Positions 56,961-60,262 of a DNA stretch of 60,262 nucleotides are shown here, piece by piece. Each line of letters starts with the position of its first letter. Position 1 is the stretch's first letter. The position numbers were made by a program, and so were the translations under genes. The notes under the pieces were generated by a model. The model searched no databases and was not told the origin of the DNA. It saw only the letters and a list, made by a program, of their open reading frames with translations. This stretch comes from Pseudoselenomonas ruminis (GTDB lineage Bacteria; Bacillota; Negativicutes; Selenomonadales; Selenomonadaceae): contig NZ_VTOY01000012.1 in assembly GCF_008271295.1 (NCBI RefSeq), forward strand, positions 1 to 60,262, written 5' to 3'.

Positions 56961-57866
56961 TTACTTCTGCTCGTTGCCTGGTTTCGTGTTTTCTTTGTCC
57001 TGGGCAGTCTTGACCGGACGCCACGTGCGCAACGAATCACGGCGGACATCGCTCTTCTCTTTATTGTTCAGTGCCCAATAGGAACCCTTATCCTTCTTCA
57101 GAGCCGATTCCCAATCGCCGTAGGTCGGATTCGGGAAGGCGATGAAGCGTTTGCCGAATTCATCTTTGTATTTGTCAACCAGAGCGTTGCGCTCTTCCTG
57201 GCTCTTATGATAGGTACCGATTGGCAGATCGCCGGCGTTGTCGCCCATGAATACAACAACATCATAGTCTTTCATGACCTGATCAAAACGAGCCTGTTTG
57301 TCGCTGGCATCCGTTTTGAAAATCATATGCTTGCGGTCAGCCTGCGGGAAGCCAATTTTCTTGAAGTTGCGAACCGAGCTCTCGTAATGGTCTTTGAGGC
57401 TGCGGTTCGAAGCGTAAAAGATATCGACGCCAAGTTTGTCAACGGCCTGCAGATATTCAGCGGCACCCGGCATTGCTCTTGCTACCCCAGCATCGCACCA
57501 TTCTTTCCAGGTTGCATTGCTGTAGCTGTTACCCGTACCGATGAGGCCAGCCTCAAACGCGCTGTTGTCGAGGACTGTTTCATCCGCATCAAGGACGATA
57601 GCCAGCGGTTTGTCCCCTTTTTTGTGATGAGCGACGGCTTTGATAACCCGATCGAGTGCGACGTTGTATGCCTGATAGCAAAGTTCACGATACTCAGCCG
57701 AATTCTGCATCCACGCAACCGCCATGATCATCTCATCGTTGAGGTCCTGCTGTGTGTAGCTTTGCGGTGTCTCAGCAGCATAGCTCGGCGTGAGCGGTGC
57801 AGCCAAGAAGGACACGCCCATTGCCGCAGCAATCAGCAGGCTCTTCTTCTTGCTCAAGAATTTCAT
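56961..57866 (-). CDS. Class C acid phosphatase / e(P4)-type 5'-nucleotidase (secreted)
   Basis: This 301-residue exported HAD phosphatase has a signal peptide (1-30, cleavage after SYA, no lipobox). The class C motif DADETVLDNS (93-102) carries nucleophile Asp93 and Asp95, and the later motif VVFMGDNAGDLP is also present. Members such as Haemophilus e(P4) dephosphorylate NMN and 5'-nucleotides at the surface. It is 29 nt upstream of the porin gene, so the two are probably co-transcribed. GGGGGAA precedes the ATG. Confidence 0.9.
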   Translation of the reverse strand: MKFLSKKKSLLIAAAMGVSFLAAPLTPSYAAETPQSYTQQDLNDEMIMAVAWMQNSAEYRELCYQAYNVALDRVIKAVAHHKKGDKPLAIVLDADETVLDNSAFEAGLIGTGNSYSNATWKEWCDAGVARAMPGAAEYLQAVDKLGVDIFYASNRSLKDHYESSVRNFKKIGFPQADRKHMIFKTDASDKQARFDQVMKDYDVVVFMGDNAGDLPIGTYHKSQEERNALVDKYKDEFGKRFIAFPNPTYGDWESALKKDKGSYWALNNKEKSDVRRDSLRTWRPVKTAQDKENTKPGNEQK

Positions 57867-58373
57867 TACCTATTCCCCCTAAACATCCCTGAAACACTCA
57901 TCCCAACCTCGCCAGTACGAATGCCCGATAGCCGCAGCCCCTTAACACCACATCACACCAATTTGACTGGTCAACAGTTTCCATGTTTCCTGGCAACCAC
58001 CAAACTGTAACTTTGTAAATGAGAGTTTTTTTCATCTGCCTCATGCAATTCATATTGTTGATTTTGTTTGGAGTTTTCAGACGAATTATCGTTTACAAGT
58101 CAAAGTATATCTTGTTTCTTATCGCTAAAAAAGGTCACGTGTCCCTTATAGTTCATATTGCTTTACCGTTTTTTCATTTTTCTTTCAGCAAACATTCCGA
58201 TTTTGTCGTTTTCTACCAATAATGAGGCGCGTTTTTCTCGACTCAAGAATAATAAATAATTTTTACAGTGATTTTAATCAAGACAAAAAGGTCACATGTC
58301 CTTGTCTTTGGGGACATGTGACCTTTACAATGATAGTAAATGAGAAGGAACAATCGGAAGGTGGTTTTAGGCA
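57867..58373. promoter_or_regulatory. Divergent 507-nt control region with three GGTCACRTGTCC boxes
   Basis: This gap between the acid phosphatase and nuclease genes holds no credible gene. AAAGGTCACGTGTCC lies at 58129-58143. AAAGGTCACATGTCC (58287-58301) and its inverse GGACATGTGACCTTT (58312-58326) form a 15-bp stem. A possible promoter TTGTCT (58302-58307)-18-TACAAT (58326-58331) would be covered by the right box. A short AT-rich reading frame at 58019-58222 has no ribosome site. Confidence 0.6.
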
Positions 58374-60206
58374 ATGTTTTCGAAAAAAAATTGTTTGCGC
58401 GCGGGTTTAGCCGCGATGATGTTGACCGGTGCCGGCTTATGGACACCAAGTGATTTTCCCTGGAGCCCCAGCTACGTGTCGGCTGCCCAGCAGGTGCAGA
58501 TTGCCCATATCGGCGACATTCAGGGTGAGGGACATATCTCTCCCTATAATGGCAAAACGGTGAAGGATGTCCGCGGCGTCATCACGTTCCGTCAGAGCGA
58601 AAGCGTCTTTTTCATTCAGGATGAAGGCGATGGCAACGACAAGACTTCCGACGGCATCATGGTCTATGCGCCCAACACCAGCGCAGGCATCGGCGACTAT
58701 GTCTCCATCGATGGCGAGGTCACGGAGTTCTACGGCCCCGGCTACCGCGGCAAAGAGGAAACCGACCTGACCATCACCGAGATAAAAGCCAGCAAAGTCC
58801 GCCAGCTCGGCCACAAGGAACTGCCTGCTGCGGTCATTCTTGACAAGGACCGCAAGATTCCGCGCAAGGTGATCGACAGCGACGGCATGAAGGTCTTTAA
58901 CCCCGACCACGATGCGCTCGACTTTTGGGAGTCCCTCGAAGGTATGCGCGTGACCGTCGAGAAACCGCGCATCTTAGGACCTCAGCGCTATGGCGAAATC
59001 TATGTCGTTCCGAGCACTCACGAAGGCCCCTTTAACAACTCTGGCGGCCTTTCGATTACGGCCGAAGACATGCACCCCGAGAAAATCTGCCTGGCTATGC
59101 AGGGCGGCAATGCCAAGGGCTACGTCACCAAAGCCGGTGACAAACTTGACGGCGATGTAACCGGTGTAGTCACCTACGGCTTCGGCGTCTACAAAGTGAA
59201 CACGCGCATGAACCAAATGCCGCGTCTCATCGACGGCGGCCTGCAGCCGGAAAAAACGACGATTGTCCCAGATGAAAACAAACTGCTCGTCGCTTCCTAC
59301 AATATCGAAAACTTCTCGGCCAATCCGGCCAAAACGCCGGACAGCAAAGTCAAACGGCTGGCTCAGTCCATCACCAATGACCTCAAGCTGCCCGACATCA
59401 TCACGGTCCTCGAACTGCAGGACAACGACGGCCCGGTTGACAGCGGCAACAGCGACGCCACCAAGAGCGCCAAACGCCTGACGGACGCCATCAAGGAAGT
59501 CTCGGGCGTCTCCTATGACTGCGTCAACATCAACCCGAACTACAACGAGGACGGCGGCCAGCCGGGCGCCAATATCCGCGTTGCCTATTTCTACCGTCCA
59601 GACCGCGTCCAGCTGAAACCGGGCAAAATCGGCAAAGCCAACGACCCGCAGGGCTGGAAAGACGGCCAGCTCACGCTGAACCCGGGCCGCATCGCCCCGA
59701 AAGACCCGCTGTTTGACCACACGCGCAAATCGCTGGCCGCTCAGTTCACCTTCAAGGGCAAAGACATCGTCATCGTCGCCAACCATCTGAATTCCAAGCG
59801 CGGCGACGACAGCCTCTACGGCAAACATCAGCCGGTGCAATTAAAGAGTGAGGCCAAACGCCTTAAACTTGCCGCAGTCATCAAAGACTTCGTCAACGAA
59901 GGCATGGCCCAGAATCCGAACATGAACGTCCTGCTGACGGGTGACTTCAACGATTTCGAGTTCTCGCCGGTCATCAAGACCCTCGAAGGCGGCAACATGA
60001 CGAGCGTCATCAAAGACTATGACCTTGGCGACCGTTACGCCTACTACTATCAGGGCAACGACCAGATTCTCGACAACATCATCGTCAGCAACAACCTCAA
60101 GAACCACTACAAATTCGACATCGTCCATGTCAACTCGTCCTTCATGGAAGCACACGGCCGCGTCAGCGACCACGACCCACTGCTGATTCAGCTGGAACTC
60201 CAATAA
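58374..60206 (+). CDS. Secreted extracellular nuclease (OB-fold plus endonuclease/exonuclease/phosphatase domain)
   Basis: This 610-residue exported DNase-like protein has a signal peptide (1-38) and an OB-fold-like N-terminal region (about 40-290) of the ExeM/YhcR kind (DVRGVITFRQSESVFFIQDE, VSIDGEVTEFYG). A C-terminal EEP domain (about 300-610) carries ASYNIENF (near 307), VLELQDND, NHLNSKRGDD, LTGDFNDFE and the catalytic DHDPLL near the end. Such enzymes degrade extracellular DNA. GGAAGGTGG lies nine bases before the ATG. The divergent acid phosphatase, the nucleotidase and P1-like enzyme would finish the breakdown to nucleoside and phosphate. Confidence 0.9.
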   Translation: MFSKKNCLRAGLAAMMLTGAGLWTPSDFPWSPSYVSAAQQVQIAHIGDIQGEGHISPYNGKTVKDVRGVITFRQSESVFFIQDEGDGNDKTSDGIMVYAPNTSAGIGDYVSIDGEVTEFYGPGYRGKEETDLTITEIKASKVRQLGHKELPAAVILDKDRKIPRKVIDSDGMKVFNPDHDALDFWESLEGMRVTVEKPRILGPQRYGEIYVVPSTHEGPFNNSGGLSITAEDMHPEKICLAMQGGNAKGYVTKAGDKLDGDVTGVVTYGFGVYKVNTRMNQMPRLIDGGLQPEKTTIVPDENKLLVASYNIENFSANPAKTPDSKVKRLAQSITNDLKLPDIITVLELQDNDGPVDSGNSDATKSAKRLTDAIKEVSGVSYDCVNINPNYNEDGGQPGANIRVAYFYRPDRVQLKPGKIGKANDPQGWKDGQLTLNPGRIAPKDPLFDHTRKSLAAQFTFKGKDIVIVANHLNSKRGDDSLYGKHQPVQLKSEAKRLKLAAVIKDFVNEGMAQNPNMNVLLTGDFNDFEFSPVIKTLEGGNMTSVIKDYDLGDRYAYYYQGNDQILDNIIVSNNLKNHYKFDIVHVNSSFMEAHGRVSDHDPLLIQLELQ

Positions 60207-60262
60207 TAGCAATAAAAACGCAAATCCCCATAGACTGATATGCTCCCCTTATGAGAGACAGA
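60207..60262. other. Window end, no feature recognised
   Basis: The last 56 nt contain CCCCATAG-n11-CTCCCCTTATG, which faintly resembles the CCCCCATAAG / CTTATGGGGG hairpins elsewhere but is cut by the window edge. I see no gene or clear terminator. Confidence 0.3.

Noticed and set aside
58019-58410. Two short AT-rich hydrophobic open frames before the nuclease gene
   Set aside because: Neither has a ribosome site, and both cross the inverted-repeat control region, so they are probably chance frames in AT-rich DNA.

Overview
The window looks like chromosome of a Gram-negative, anaerobic Firmicute of the Negativicutes, closest in character to Selenomonas. The evidence is an outer-membrane porin with an N-terminal S-layer-homology (SLH) domain (35950-37629), a second porin, an RND efflux pump with periplasmic adaptor, many signal-peptide-bearing periplasmic hydrolases, rubrerythrin-type oxygen defence, aspartase plus a dicarboxylate transporter, and the futalosine menaquinone gene mqnA, together with Firmicute-type HPr carrying a Ser46 site, OhrR and GlnK/GlnL-like regulators. 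No rRNA operon, CRISPR array or intact insertion sequence was seen. The only tRNA is tRNA-Gln(CUG).

Layout. 1-5.9 kb: edge of a dispersed repeat, tRNA-Gln, an orphan sorbitol-type PTS IIA, a LacI regulator, and a minus-strand tetrahydrofolate operon folE-folP-folB-folK/folA(fused)-ung, then a ferredoxin. 5.9-13.3 kb: aspartate/C4-dicarboxylate block (aspartase, DASS transporter, membrane histidine kinase plus YcbB-type response regulator, LysR, aspartate racemase). 13.4-15.6 kb: a diguanylate cyclase with two periplasmic solute-binding domains. 15.7-18.7 kb: peroxide-defence operon rbr-trxB-grx-gpx, divergent from ohrR. 18.8-22.2 kb: nadA-nadB-nadC under a long palindromic operator. 22.2-22.9 kb: a non-coding element of two large hairpins. 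22.9-27.7 kb: SH3 protein, then ptsI, ptsH and an HPr-PAS-AAA+ sigma-54 activator. 27.9-30 kb: TPR membrane protein and PRC-barrel protein. 30-43.5 kb: OPT transporter, secreted X25-rich amylase/pullulanase, SLH porin, HAD phosphatase, GH13 alpha-glucosidase, alpha-glucoside PTS IICBA, RpiR regulator. 43.6-50.4 kb: 4Fe-4S protein behind a leader terminator, RND pump operon with MarR, mqnA. 50.4-53.2 kb: small accessory patch (DUF4143-type ATPase, phage-like KilA-N remnant, XRE repressor) bounded by repeated terminator sequence. 53.2-60.2 kb: secreted nucleic-acid and phosphoester scavenging block (5'-nucleotidase, P1-nuclease/PLC-like enzyme, porin, class C acid phosphatase, extracellular nuclease).

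The signal I rate most highly is at 25.4-27.7 kb. A sigma-54 activator whose N-terminal domain is itself HPr-like sits directly upstream of ptsH, which is preceded by a textbook GG-N10-GC sigma-54 promoter and three phased 13-bp dyads (GGTA-N5-TACC type). This suggests a PTS whose general phosphocarrier genes are controlled by an activator sensing PTS phosphorylation through its own HPr module.

Functional links. Starch is cut outside the cell, enters through porin and the alpha-glucoside PTS, and is hydrolysed by the GH13 enzyme. Aspartate is racemised, imported or deaminated to fumarate for menaquinone-dependent fumarate respiration, and also feeds NadB. The 53-60 kb enzymes would release nucleosides and phosphate from extracellular nucleic acid. 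All functional statements rest on reading sequence motifs and recalled family features; no database search was run.
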